In this document: one piece after another, positions 37,695 through 46,618 of the stretch
Numbering within the stretch: the stretch's first letter is position 1
How the letters are laid out: the number at the start of each line of letters is the position of its first letter
From: Acinetobacter nectaris CIP 110549
Lineage (GTDB): Bacteria; Pseudomonadota; Gammaproteobacteria; Pseudomonadales; Moraxellaceae
Length of the DNA stretch: 64,000 nt
Reading direction: 5' to 3'
Assembly (NCBI RefSeq): GCF_000488215.1
Contig: NZ_KI530734.1
Span: 124,001 to 188,000, forward strand
Program-made: the position numbers and the translations under genes
The notes under the pieces: generated by a model
Database searches by the model: none
What the model was told of the DNA's origin: nothing
Seen by the model: the letters and a program-made list of their open reading frames with translations, nothing else

Positions 37695-38285
37695 CTAAGG
37701 TTGTTTTAAAAATGGCCATGCTGCCCTTAAGTAAATAACCATTGACCATAATGTAAGAATAACGGCGGTATACAATAAAAGGTAAGCCAGAATATCGAGA
37801 GGTTGCCAATTGAGTAGAAATACACTAATTGCAATCATTTGAAATGCTGTTTTATATTTTCCCACTGTCGATACAGCAACATTGGTTCTTGCTCCAAGTT
37901 CTGCCATCCACTCTCTTAATGCCGATACTGTAATTTCACGAGAAATAATAACAATAGCTGCAAATGCCATCGCAATTGATGGTCTCCACTGCACTAAAAC
38001 AACCAATGCAGCCGTTACCATAAGTTTATCGGCAACAGGATCTAAAAAGCGACCAAAAGCTGAGGTCTGATTCAACACACGTGCTAAATAACCATCGAAC
38101 CAATCTGTTATTGCTGCAAGAATAAATATAGACGTTAACACTGTATGACGAAATAAGATTGTTTCATTTACACCATTTACACCCACCACAGGTGGCCAAT
38201 AGGCAATCACCAAAAAGACAGGGATTAACACAATCCTTGCAATCGTCAAGATATTTGGAATATTCAGGATCCGCCCTGTGCTCAT
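37695..38285 (-). CDS. pgsA: CDP-diacylglycerol-glycerol-3-phosphate 3-phosphatidyltransferase
   Basis: 196 residues from the ATG at 38285 with GGCGGG upstream; a GTG two codons earlier is possible. The CDP-alcohol phosphotransferase motif reads DWFDGYLARVLNQTSAFGRFLDPVADK, with all four Asp. Several membrane helices are present. It makes phosphatidylglycerol phosphate for PG and cardiolipin. It is downstream of uvrC in the same direction, the common uvrC-pgsA order. Confidence 0.95.
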   Translation of the reverse strand: MSTGRILNIPNILTIARIVLIPVFLVIAYWPPVVGVNGVNETILFRHTVLTSIFILAAITDWFDGYLARVLNQTSAFGRFLDPVADKLMVTAALVVLVQWRPSIAMAFAAIVIISREITVSALREWMAELGARTNVAVSTVGKYKTAFQMIAISVFLLNWQPLDILAYLLLYTAVILTLWSMVIYLRAAWPFLKQP

Positions 38286-38451
38286 ATACACCCGCCACTT
38301 TACTTTAGCTGATTATGCCCAACATACGTCGTGTCAAAGACATTATTATTTTACTGAAACATCTTGTCACTTTATACGAATTGCTGTTTTATGTCGACTA
38401 GAAGCTTAATAAAGTTTTTCTGACTGAAAGAAGCAATCGGCTTACCTTTTG

Positions 38452-40251
38452 TTACTCATGTAAAACTTTATAAATTGTTCTTGCCATTGCTGCACCAATG
38501 CCTAACACACCCGTTAATTCTTTTTCTGAAGCACGTAACACACCTTGTATACCCCCAAAATGGGTGAGTAAATCTCGCCTTCTCTTTGGCCCTAACCCGG
38601 GTATTACCTCTAATACAGAGCCTGCACGACGTTTATCACGTTTTGCACGATGTTTAGTAATTGCAAAACGATGTGCTTCATCTCGAACTTGTTGAATTAA
38701 ATGAAGTGCCTTACTGTCTTCTGGCAGTTGTACTTTTTCACCATTAGTGAAATGTAAAGTTTCTAACCCTGGTTTTCTCCCTTCTCCTTTCGACACCCCA
38801 ACCATAAAAGGGTCTAAATTTAAATTTTGCATGACTTCCATTGCCATGTGTAGCTGCCCTTTACCACCGTCTATGAGTAATAAATCGGGCAATAATGCTT
38901 TTTTATAACGGCGAGTTAATGCTTGCTTCATGGCAGCATAATCATCTCCTGCCTGAATATCTTCAATAGAAAATTGACGATAATCTCTTTTTCGCATTCC
39001 ACCCTGATCAAACACCACACAAGAAGCAATTGTTGCCTCCCCCATCGTATGGCTAATGTCAAAACACTCTATACGGTCAACCTTACGACTTAAGACTTTC
39101 TGTAGCTGATGAAAGCGCTCATTTAACTCTAAGTGATGGTTTAACTGACCTTTAATAGCATGCTGCACATTCATTTGTGCAAGCTCCAACCACTCTGCAC
39201 GTGTTTCTCGTACATTATGCTTAATAGAAACTTTCTTCTTAAATGCTTCATAAAAAGCCTCTTCAAGCTGTAACTGATCAGTTAATTTCTGATTCACAAT
39301 CAACTCTTGAGGAATTTCATCAGCAACCTGAAAGTAGAAGTTCGCAAGAAAGTCACTAAGCATTTGCCCTAAGTCATTGCCCATCATATCAGGAAAATAG
39401 CTCTTTCCACCTAACATCTGCCCATTACGAACATGCATAATCTGAACACAAGTTACACCTGCCATATATGCAATTGCCAAGATGTCCGCTTCACCCTTAA
39501 ATGTATATACTGCTTGTTGGGCAGCAACTTCTCGAAGTAGACCTAAACGATCTCTATAAAAAACAGCCTGCTCAAATTCTAAATTTTCTGCGGCTTTCTC
39601 CATTTTTTGAATCAGCTCATGATTCAATGCTTTTGTATCGCCCTGTAAAAATTGAAGTGAATTTTTTACATCTTGTGCATAGTCTTCAGGTGAAATTAGA
39701 TCGACACAAGGCGCTGTACATCGTTTAATCTGATACTGTAAACAAGGTCGTTTGCGCTGCGAGAAGTAACTATTTTCACACTGCCTAACATTAAACAATT
39801 TTTGTAGCGTAAGTAGCATATCCTTGGCACTTTGCGCACTTGGATAAGGCCCAAAAAACTTACCTGCTTGATGGTTTCCCTTACCTCTCCCACTTGCAAT
39901 TCTAGGATAAGGACGATCTGCCGAAACATAAATATAGACATATGACTTATCATCTCTCAGCATAATATTATATGGAGGACGATGCTCTTTAATTAAGTTC
40001 TGCTCAAGTAACAATGCCTCCGTTTCAGAGCGAACAATCAGTGTTTCTATATCATAAATACGGGCAACCAATGCCTGTGTTTTTGGATGCTCAATTGTTT
40101 TTATAAAATAACTCGAAACCCTATTTTTTAAATTCTTTGCTTTACCCACATACAAAAGCTCACCATCTTTTCCAAGCATCTTATATATGCCTGGTAGCTG
40201 GGTCATATGCTGTAGAACTTTTTCTATATGTTGGCGTGCATTTGGGTTCAC
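38452..40251 (-). CDS. uvrC: Excinuclease ABC subunit C
   Basis: 599 residues. The GIY-YIG nuclease is N-terminal ([29 protein letters not shown]), then a Cys-rich stretch [19 protein letters not shown], a UVR motif (about 203-237), an RNase H-like C-nuclease ([32 protein letters not shown]) and two helix-hairpin-helix units at the C-terminus ([34 protein letters not shown]). It makes both incisions in nucleotide excision repair. Confidence 0.97.
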   Translation of the reverse strand: MNPNARQHIEKVLQHMTQLPGIYKMLGKDGELLYVGKAKNLKNRVSSYFIKTIEHPKTQALVARIYDIETLIVRSETEALLLEQNLIKEHRPPYNIMLRDDKSYVYIYVSADRPYPRIASGRGKGNHQAGKFFGPYPSAQSAKDMLLTLQKLFNVRQCENSYFSQRKRPCLQYQIKRCTAPCVDLISPEDYAQDVKNSLQFLQGDTKALNHELIQKMEKAAENLEFEQAVFYRDRLGLLREVAAQQAVYTFKGEADILAIAYMAGVTCVQIMHVRNGQMLGGKSYFPDMMGNDLGQMLSDFLANFYFQVADEIPQELIVNQKLTDQLQLEEAFYEAFKKKVSIKHNVRETRAEWLELAQMNVQHAIKGQLNHHLELNERFHQLQKVLSRKVDRIECFDISHTMGEATIASCVVFDQGGMRKRDYRQFSIEDIQAGDDYAAMKQALTRRYKKALLPDLLLIDGGKGQLHMAMEVMQNLNLDPFMVGVSKGEGRKPGLETLHFTNGEKVQLPEDSKALHLIQQVRDEAHRFAITKHRAKRDKRRAGSVLEVIPGLGPKRRRDLLTHFGGIQGVLRASEKELTGVLGIGAAMARTIYKVLHE

Positions 40252-40342
40252 AGTATTCCTTTAAATGTAGTTAACTCAGAAACTATGTTATGTATTGGAT
40301 GCAATCGCAATAACTTTCAAGTCAAAGATACATCTCAGCATC

Positions 40343-40393
40343 AAAAAAGCACGCTACAAATAAAGCCAATACTTTACGGTTTAGCGTGCTTTT
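40343..40393 (-). terminator. Terminator after lpxO
   Basis: AAAAGCACGCT/AGCGTGCTTTT arms with a 27-base loop that itself holds TAAAG/CTTTA. On the minus strand it ends in six T. Confidence 0.82.
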
Positions 40394-40408
40394 CAAGCAT
40401 TGTTATAA

Positions 40409-41326
40409 TTACTTAAAAATATATGGACGAATAAAAATAAGGAAGAAAATTCCTAGCATGAGTATCCATTTTAAGATGTAGTATAACGTTCTATTGGCTG
40501 CCTTTAATGCTTTGGCTTTAATACGAATTTGATACACATAACCAAAAGCCTTATTTAAACCACCTGTTTGATCACCTGCTTCATTTGGTGAACTCGCAGC
40601 CGTCATTACCTTACGACCAAACCAATGATTAAAACGCTCCATCAACTTCGTTTTTAAGGGACGCTCTACATCACAAAATAAAATAATACGGTTCTGATCT
40701 GTCGTGTTTTCTGCATAGTGAATATATGTTTCATCAAAGACTACACTCTCACCATCACGCCAAGAGTACCGTTCACCATCAACATCAATGAAGCAACGGT
40801 CATCATTTGGGGTTAGTAATCCCAAGTGATAACGCAATGAGCCTGCGTATGGATCACGATGGCGTACTAAACGGCTATCAGGAGCCAACTCAGTAAACAT
40901 GGCAGCTTTAATTGATGGGAGTGTTTTCAGTAATGCAGTTGTTTTTGGGCATAATTCAGATGCAGATGGATGACTTGAATCATACCATTTCAAATAAAAA
41001 CGCTTCCATCCCGTCTTAAAAAATGAATTAAAACCAAGGTCATTATATGTACTTGAGGCTTTGATCCCCCCTTGGTCATAGAGTGCTTTTGCTTCATCAC
41101 GAATCATTTCCCAATTTTCATCAAGCACTTTAAGGTCTTTAAAATACTGCGTTTCAATATAAGGCTGATTTGGCACTTTTGAAAAACAATACATTAAAAA
41201 ATTAATGGGCGCGAGCAATGTTGAATGGTCAAAAAATTGACGATAAAACGAATGGCGCACCTTACCGCGATATTGGATATAAAGTGCAGATATCACAAAT
41301 ATTGCGAGGATAATCCACTTAGTCAT
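40409..41326 (-). CDS. lpxO: Lipid A 2-hydroxylase-like dioxygenase LpxO
   Basis: 305 residues, Asp/Asn beta-hydroxylase family. There is an N-terminal membrane anchor and another hydrophobic segment near the C-terminus (LKWILMLGIFFLIF). The Fe(II)/2-oxoglutarate core has His156-x-Asp158 in VRHRDPYAGSLRYHLGL and His203 in FDETYIHYAENTTDQNRIILFCDVERPL, very close to Salmonella LpxO. It would hydroxylate a secondary acyl chain of lipid A (or LOS) in the inner membrane, which affects resistance to host peptides. Single gene with its own terminator, divergent from the fadB-like gene. Confidence 0.92.
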   Translation of the reverse strand: MTKWIILAIFVISALYIQYRGKVRHSFYRQFFDHSTLLAPINFLMYCFSKVPNQPYIETQYFKDLKVLDENWEMIRDEAKALYDQGGIKASSTYNDLGFNSFFKTGWKRFYLKWYDSSHPSASELCPKTTALLKTLPSIKAAMFTELAPDSRLVRHRDPYAGSLRYHLGLLTPNDDRCFIDVDGERYSWRDGESVVFDETYIHYAENTTDQNRIILFCDVERPLKTKLMERFNHWFGRKVMTAASSPNEAGDQTGGLNKAFGYVYQIRIKAKALKAANRTLYYILKWILMLGIFFLIFIRPYIFK

Positions 41327-41640
41327 AAAGAAACCAAATTGTATTAAATGTTTTAAATTAAGATAATTTTCAATCTATTCTCATTATATGCAAATTTAAC
41401 AAAATTTATGAGATTTTTTTCTAAAAATGCTCTTAATTTATCTTTTTTTTCAAAAAATAGAGCTCTTCGCTTAAAACAAACAAATCAATCACTTACTTTA
41501 AGTTATGACTTAAATACAATCACATGAATGGCTTTATATAGTTATCGTAATATTCAGCAAGAATTTGATGTGTATCTGCATAAATATATGCAAAATAGCA
41601 ATAAGTTAAATATTGGTAAAAAAATAAAGGAGATCAGCGC
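41327..41640. promoter_or_regulatory. Divergent region between lpxO and the fadB-like gene, with palindrome
   Basis: 314 bases, very AT-rich. It has one clear palindrome TTTAAGT-TATG-ACTTAAA at 41497-41514, a candidate operator for the fadBA-like operon. The operon start has a strong AAAGGAGA ribosome-binding site at about 41627. No PsrA-like GAAAC/GTTTC site was seen. Confidence 0.45.
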
Positions 41641-43794
41641 ATGATCCATATTGGCAATGCGATTACCGTTCGTATGCTACAAAACGGTATTGCAGAGTTC
41701 CACTTCAATTCACAAGAAAACTTAGTGAACAAATTTGATCATGCCACCTTAGAAGATTTTAAAGCGGCGCTTGACGCAATTGACTCACAAAAAGATATTC
41801 AAGGCTTAATCGTTACTTTTGCAAAAGCATATTCTGCACTTGATGCTGAAGTAAAAACATATATGGATTATTGCACTAAAGATGAAATAACCATACATGA
41901 CGAGCTTCAAGAACTTTTCTCTCTTTTAAATCGGTTAGAGGCATTACAATTACCAACTGTTGCAGTAATTTCAGAAAACCTTATTGGTAGTGGTTTTGAT
42001 ATTGCGCTTGTATGTGACTATAGAGTGATCTCAAATACATCACAATTAGGCTTCTTAACAACAGATTTTGGTGTATTGCCTACTTTTAGTGCAACAACCC
42101 GCTTACCACGATTGATTGGCTTAGAAGCTGCTGTTCAGTTCTTCACAGCAAAAGCACCTTTAACTTTAGAATGGGCTCAAGCCTATGGCTTAGTTGATAC
42201 CATTACACATGAAGAAAAAATTATTCCAGCGGCATTGGATATTATTCAACATGCGATACATGGTGAATTTGATTGGAAAAAAGAAAGAAAAGAAAAGATT
42301 GCACCTTTACAATTAAGCCCAATTGAACAATTTATCGCATTCCACACCATAAAAACCAAAACCTTTTCACAGAATGCCTTAATGCATAATCCTGCGTCAA
42401 AGCTACTGTTAAATACACTACAGAATTCAGTATTACTTAATGCAAATGAAGCTTTCGCGTTAGAAATTGATTACTTTGCTCAGGCGATTAAACGACCACA
42501 AATACATGCCGTTATAGGTTCACTACAAACAACTGATTTTTACAATACACAAGTTTTGCAATATGCAGATAAAGCCACTCCAATTACGCATACAGCATTA
42601 CTAGGTACCAATACTGCTGCAAGTCAAATTACTACAGAAATAGCCACTCGCAATAAATCCGTCTTATTAAAAGTTTCCACTGCGGAAGAAGGCAATCAGG
42701 CTGTAGAATCAGTTCGAGATCGTCTGTATAAAAAACTCGAAAAGCATGAAATTTCAATTCAAGAGTTAGGTAATGCACTCTGCCAAGTCCATCCAACATA
42801 TAGCTATGAAAGTATTGCAAAAGTAGACTTTGTAATAGAAAGTCTAAATCAGCATCCGAAATCTAAAGTTCAAGCAATCAAAGAGGTTGAAAGCCAAATT
42901 GTAACGAAAGATACAATTATTGCTTCAAACACATCTACAATATCAATTACACGTCTTGCGAAAACATTACAACGTCCTACACAGTTTATTGGCATGCACT
43001 TTTTAGATGCGATTTCCAATCATCAATGTGTTGAAGTCGTATATGGTGAGGAAACATCTCAAGAAACTATTGCAACAAGTATGACGTTTGCAAAAGCATT
43101 AGGAAAAACACCTGTTTTAATAAAAGATGGTGCTGGTTTCTTTATTTACCGTACTTTATTTCCTTACTTAAATGCCTTTGAAAACCTTGTTGAACAAGGA
43201 GTCGACTTCCAAAAAATTGACCATATTATGGAAGCCTTTGGATGGCATATTGGTCCCGCAGCAATGATTGATCAACTTGGTACACATCAATTTATGCATA
43301 TGGCAGAGCTACTTTCTGAAAGCTACCCTGAACGTATGCAAAATGACTTCCACGGCGTAACATCATTATTGCATCGTGCTGAACGGTTTGGTTATCAGAG
43401 CTGTCTTGGTTTTTATCAATATAAAAATCAGACAAACAAGCTTATCGACACAGCGGTATATGAAATTATTGACCCTCTTATTCCTGATGAACGAGAAACA
43501 GTAAGTCACCACGAAATTATCGATCGTATGATGCTTGCTTTATGTAATGAAACCATCAGATGTTTGGAAGATAAAACGATTTCCACTGCTTATGAAGCAG
43601 ATCTAGCCATGAGTTATATTGGTTTTCCAAACTCTAAAGGTGGGCCATGTCGTTATATAGAACAAATGGGTATTAAAGAATATATTGCTTTATGCAATAC
43701 CTATACTCACTTAGGAAAGATATACGAAGCACCTCAAATGTTGCATGACCTAGCAAAGAAAAACCAAAATCTATTTCGTACAGGAGAACAATAA
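41641..43794 (+). CDS. FadB-like protein (trifunctional complex alpha-subunit homolog) with lost active-site motifs
   Basis: 717 residues, full length and collinear with FadB: enoyl-CoA hydratase-like about 1-190, linker, 3-hydroxyacyl-CoA dehydrogenase-like about 312-715. It keeps structural stretches such as SNTSTISITRLAKTLQRP and DRMMLALCNETIRCLED. Key residues are changed. The oxyanion-hole segment (VGADI in E. coli) is SALDA at 65-69. The catalytic glutamates equivalent to E119 and E139 are Asp120 and Thr140, and PGFGG is PTFSA. The NAD-binding GAGIMGGG is GTNTAASQ at 322-329. HFFNP is HFLDA (His453 kept) and the Asn of FFVNR is Tyr503. It is likely inactive as hydratase and dehydrogenase. 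The thiolase-like gene is coupled by TAATG. Confidence 0.9.
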   Translation: MIHIGNAITVRMLQNGIAEFHFNSQENLVNKFDHATLEDFKAALDAIDSQKDIQGLIVTFAKAYSALDAEVKTYMDYCTKDEITIHDELQELFSLLNRLEALQLPTVAVISENLIGSGFDIALVCDYRVISNTSQLGFLTTDFGVLPTFSATTRLPRLIGLEAAVQFFTAKAPLTLEWAQAYGLVDTITHEEKIIPAALDIIQHAIHGEFDWKKERKEKIAPLQLSPIEQFIAFHTIKTKTFSQNALMHNPASKLLLNTLQNSVLLNANEAFALEIDYFAQAIKRPQIHAVIGSLQTTDFYNTQVLQYADKATPITHTALLGTNTAASQITTEIATRNKSVLLKVSTAEEGNQAVESVRDRLYKKLEKHEISIQELGNALCQVHPTYSYESIAKVDFVIESLNQHPKSKVQAIKEVESQIVTKDTIIASNTSTISITRLAKTLQRPTQFIGMHFLDAISNHQCVEVVYGEETSQETIATSMTFAKALGKTPVLIKDGAGFFIYRTLFPYLNAFENLVEQGVDFQKIDHIMEAFGWHIGPAAMIDQLGTHQFMHMAELLSESYPERMQNDFHGVTSLLHRAERFGYQSCLGFYQYKNQTNKLIDTAVYEIIDPLIPDERETVSHHEIIDRMMLALCNETIRCLEDKTISTAYEADLAMSYIGFPNSKGGPCRYIEQMGIKEYIALCNTYTHLGKIYEAPQMLHDLAKKNQNLFRTGEQ

Positions 43795-44954
43795 TGGCGC
43801 AGTTAAAGCCTCGTGATGTTGTTATTGTTGATGCTGCCCGTACTGCCATGGCAAAAACAGAACATGGTATGTTTCGTCATATTCAAGCAAGCGAGTTATC
43901 AGCAGTACTAATTCAACGACTATTAGAAAGAAATCAGTTTAATCTAGAAGACATTGAAGATGTAATTTGGGGTTGTGTTCACGCTCAAGGCGAAGAAAAT
44001 ATTGCCCGAAAGATTGCGTTGCTTGCTCAGTTACCCAAAACAACTGCAGGACAGACTGTAAATCGTTTAGATGGCTCTTCAATGCAGGCACTCCATAGTG
44101 CTGTTGCACAGATAGCAACACAGCAAGGAGATATCTTTATTGTTGGTGGTGTCGAACATACACAAACTAAACCAGCCAATACGAATCAGCATTTACAACA
44201 TACAAAATATTATGCACAAGCCTCTCATAATTTTGGATTAACTGCTGAAATATTTGCTCGTATGAACGGGATTACACGTGAACAGCAAGATATTTTTGCA
44301 CTGCAATCACACCAACGTGCATGGCAAGCTACCCAAAATGGAGCTTTTGCAAAAGAAGTGGTCACTATTGCAGGGCATAACCATGATGGTTTTAAAACAC
44401 CCTGTAAAGTAGATGAAGTCATTCAACCACACTTAGCACTTTCAGACTTACAAGCATTACAACCTATATTTGATACTGAACAAGGCATCATTACAAATGC
44501 AACATCAGCACAAACATCTAGCGGTGCTTCGGCATTATTAGTGATGTCTGCAGAACATGCAAAGACTTTAAATTTAAAACCGAGAGCTGTAATTCGAGCG
44601 ACTGCTGTAGCAGGTTGTGATGATGCCCTGATGGGATACGGCGCAGTTCCCGCAACTCAGAAAGCCCTTAAACGTGCAGGTCTTTCAATGAAAAATATTC
44701 AGACCATTGAACTACATGAAACATTTGCAGCACAGACTTTGGCTGTACTCAAAAATTTAGACCTGTTTGAACAACAAGATAAAGTGAATGTTCATGGCGG
44801 TGCAATTGCACTTGGTCATCCAGTTGGTTGCTCAGGTACACGACTTATTACTTCATTACTACATATTATGGAACAAAAGAAAACTCAATTTGGTTTAGCC
44901 ACCATGTCTATTGGGCTCGGACAAGGGATATCCACTATTATTGAACGTCTTTAA
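43794..44954 (+). CDS. FadA-like thiolase homolog lacking both catalytic cysteines
   Basis: 386 residues, near full length for FadA. It is clearly derived from an Acinetobacter-type FadA (PRDVVIVDAARTAM, AGQTVNRL, GLATM..GLGQG). The nucleophile motif NRLCGSSMQ reads NRLDGSSMQ, so the acyl-accepting Cys is Asp93. The second catalytic Cys in MCIGLGQG is Ser372. The NEAF motif is HETF (His308), while His342 in GHP is kept. The substrate loop (about 120-140) also differs. Thiolysis by the known mechanism should be impossible. The frame is intact over its length. It is the partner of the FadB-like gene in one operon, followed by a weak hairpin. Confidence 0.9.
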   Translation: MAQLKPRDVVIVDAARTAMAKTEHGMFRHIQASELSAVLIQRLLERNQFNLEDIEDVIWGCVHAQGEENIARKIALLAQLPKTTAGQTVNRLDGSSMQALHSAVAQIATQQGDIFIVGGVEHTQTKPANTNQHLQHTKYYAQASHNFGLTAEIFARMNGITREQQDIFALQSHQRAWQATQNGAFAKEVVTIAGHNHDGFKTPCKVDEVIQPHLALSDLQALQPIFDTEQGIITNATSAQTSSGASALLVMSAEHAKTLNLKPRAVIRATAVAGCDDALMGYGAVPATQKALKRAGLSMKNIQTIELHETFAAQTLAVLKNLDLFEQQDKVNVHGGAIALGHPVGCSGTRLITSLLHIMEQKKTQFGLATMSIGLGQGISTIIERL

Positions 44955-44963
44955 AACCATATT

Positions 44964-44998
44964 CGATCTCATCATCTTATTTGGTGAGATCGTTTGAT
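44964..44998 (+). terminator. Hairpin after the fadA-like gene, probable terminator
   Basis: CGATCTCATCA pairs with TGGTGAGATCG (one wobble) around a 7-base loop; the T-run after it is short. Confidence 0.6.
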
Positions 44999-45089
44999 AT
45001 CCAATTTATACAACGTTCAGCATTCGATACTTGCCTTTTTTATAATAACCTCCATCATATTATTATTCTAAATAATTATTGAGATACTT

Positions 45090-45800
45090 ATGCGCGTAGA
45101 TATCTGGTCAGATGTGGTTTGTCCATTTTGTTACATTGGTAAAAAACGTCTAGAACGTGTTGCTGAAGAAATGAATCTAGACCTTGAAATCCACTGGCAT
45201 AGCTTCCAACTCGACCCTAAATCCCCTGCAAGCTTTAGTGTTCCAACAACTGAACTCATTGCTAAGAAGTATGGTCGCAGTATTGAAGAAATGGAAGCCA
45301 TGCAAGTTCAAATTGCTGAAATGGCAGCGGAAGAAGGAATTGACTTCCAGTGGCGTAAAACAAAAGCAGGTAATAGTTTCGATGCGCACCGCGTTATTCA
45401 CCTTGCCCAAAGTAAAGGTCTTGGAAACAAAGCAAAAGAAGCATTTTTCCATGCTTATATGACTGAAGGACTCGCTATTGGAGAGCGTGAAACTGTTGAA
45501 GAAATTGCTTCACGTATTGGTTTAGAAAATGGCGAAGTTGAAGACATGCTCAATTCAAACGAGTTTGCTGAGTTTGTAAAATATGATGAAGATCTTGCGC
45601 GCGAAAAGTTGAATGTTACAGGTGTACCATTTTTTGTATTTGATCAACGTGTTGCACTTGCAGGAGCACAACCTGCGCAAGTTTTTGAAGAAGTTATACA
45701 AAAAACTTTAGCATCAAAAGATGAAAAAGCAGCAACAGTATCTGAGCCTGAGTCTAATGCACAATGTAACGACAACAGTTGTGATATAAAACAAGATTAA
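45090..45800 (+). CDS. DsbA-family oxidoreductase (FrnE-like)
   Basis: 236 residues. The thioredoxin-like CPFC active site is at 11-14 (IWSDVVCPFCYIGKKRLE), with the helical insert of the FrnE/DsbA-like group, and NVTGVPFFVFDQRVALAGAQP carries the cis-Pro. There is no signal peptide, so it is cytoplasmic. The C-terminal tail has two further Cys (QCNDNSC), a CxxxxC pair that may exchange with the active site, as known for Deinococcus FrnE. It probably takes part in thiol-disulfide exchange or stress defence; substrate unknown. Single gene with its own terminator. Confidence 0.9.
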   Translation: MRVDIWSDVVCPFCYIGKKRLERVAEEMNLDLEIHWHSFQLDPKSPASFSVPTTELIAKKYGRSIEEMEAMQVQIAEMAAEEGIDFQWRKTKAGNSFDAHRVIHLAQSKGLGNKAKEAFFHAYMTEGLAIGERETVEEIASRIGLENGEVEDMLNSNEFAEFVKYDEDLAREKLNVTGVPFFVFDQRVALAGAQPAQVFEEVIQKTLASKDEKAATVSEPESNAQCNDNSCDIKQD

Positions 45801-45807
45801 ATGCCAT

Positions 45808-45848
45808 AGATACCTATAATGAAAAAACCATTGTAGGTATCTTTTTAT
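45808..45848 (+). terminator. Terminator after the FrnE-like gene
   Basis: AGATACCTA/TAGGTATCT outer stem with an inner AATG/CATT pairing, followed by TTTTTATTG. Confidence 0.85.
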
Positions 45849-45938
45849 TGCTACGTTTCATTACATGAAACCTTTTCTTGTACTACTTAATCTGCTATAA
45901 AAATACTATACTCAGAGTTTTAATAATAAGCATACGTT

Positions 45939-46133
45939 ATGCAACAAGTGAATGCTTTTTTACAGGGAAAAATCTCGATTTCAGAACTAGATATCGACCA
46001 ACTCATAAAATTAATTCGACAGCATCCAAACCCTGAAAGTGTAGAATATAAATTACTCGAATTGACGCTGAATCAGGTCTTGGCTGAATATCTTAAAAAA
46101 GCAGAATCTTATATTTCAGGTCAGATATCATGA
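45939..46133 (+). CDS. Small hypothetical protein
   Basis: 64 residues, MQQVNAFLQGKISISELDIDQ at the start, helical and charged, no signal or membrane segment, no motif I recognise. Its stop overlaps the ATG of the next gene by four bases (ATGA), so the two are coupled and probably act together. Codon use looks like the neighbours. Confidence 0.7.
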   Translation: MQQVNAFLQGKISISELDIDQLIKLIRQHPNPESVEYKLLELTLNQVLAEYLKKAESYISGQIS

Positions 46134-46591
46134 ATCTCTTAGAAAAAGCAGAACTCATTCAAGAAATTCGCCAGAATCTATTAAAAATTGAACAGCCATC
46201 TGCCCTTATTGAAAAAGCCAAAGCAACGTATCACTTAAAAGAAATTATTCAACGTTGTAGCCAACCCAATATACTGGCAGAAAAAGCTACAATTTCATTT
46301 ACGCAAGAAAGAGAAACGATACTAACAATCGTGCAAACATCTGAGTACAAACAAAGTTATTGTGGTGCTTTTGACAACAAGCACAACTTACTCAGTCAGC
46401 TCAATAAATGTGACTCTCCGCGTTGGGCAATTCTTTACCAAACCAATCAAACCTTTTGGCAGATTTGGATTACTTTAGGCCCTCATCGTAGTACAATTTA
46501 TTCTGACTGGTATCGCCAGCTTAAAGATGCTTACACATGGCTCATTGAACAGCAAAAGTTTTTTATACACTTACAAAAAGACTTGGGCTAA
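46130..46591 (+). CDS. Hypothetical protein, coupled to the previous small gene
   Basis: 153 residues. The N-terminal half is helical (EKAELIQEIRQNLLKIEQP); the C-terminal half is Trp-rich (RWAILYQTNQTFWQIWITLGPHRSTIYSDWYRQLKDAYTWLIEQ), cytoplasmic by appearance. I do not recognise the family. It follows the 64-residue gene with an ATGA overlap and precedes a putative outer-membrane protein by 27 bases, so the three may form an operon. Confidence 0.7.
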   Translation: MNLLEKAELIQEIRQNLLKIEQPSALIEKAKATYHLKEIIQRCSQPNILAEKATISFTQERETILTIVQTSEYKQSYCGAFDNKHNLLSQLNKCDSPRWAILYQTNQTFWQIWITLGPHRSTIYSDWYRQLKDAYTWLIEQQKFFIHLQKDLG

Positions 46592-46618
46592 TATAAATTT
46601 ACTTATTTTCTGACATAT

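Noticed and set aside
41641..44954. Annotating the pair as ordinary active fadB and fadA
   Set aside because: Similarity is high, but the catalytic and cofactor motifs are missing on direct reading of the codons.
41641..44954. Calling the pair pseudogenes
   Set aside because: No stop, frameshift or truncation; both frames are full length, have a strong ribosome-binding site and coupled junction, and normal codon use.
45177..45462. Open frames on both strands inside the FrnE-like gene
   Set aside because: Overlap a clear DsbA-family gene; no ribosome-binding site and no recognisable product.
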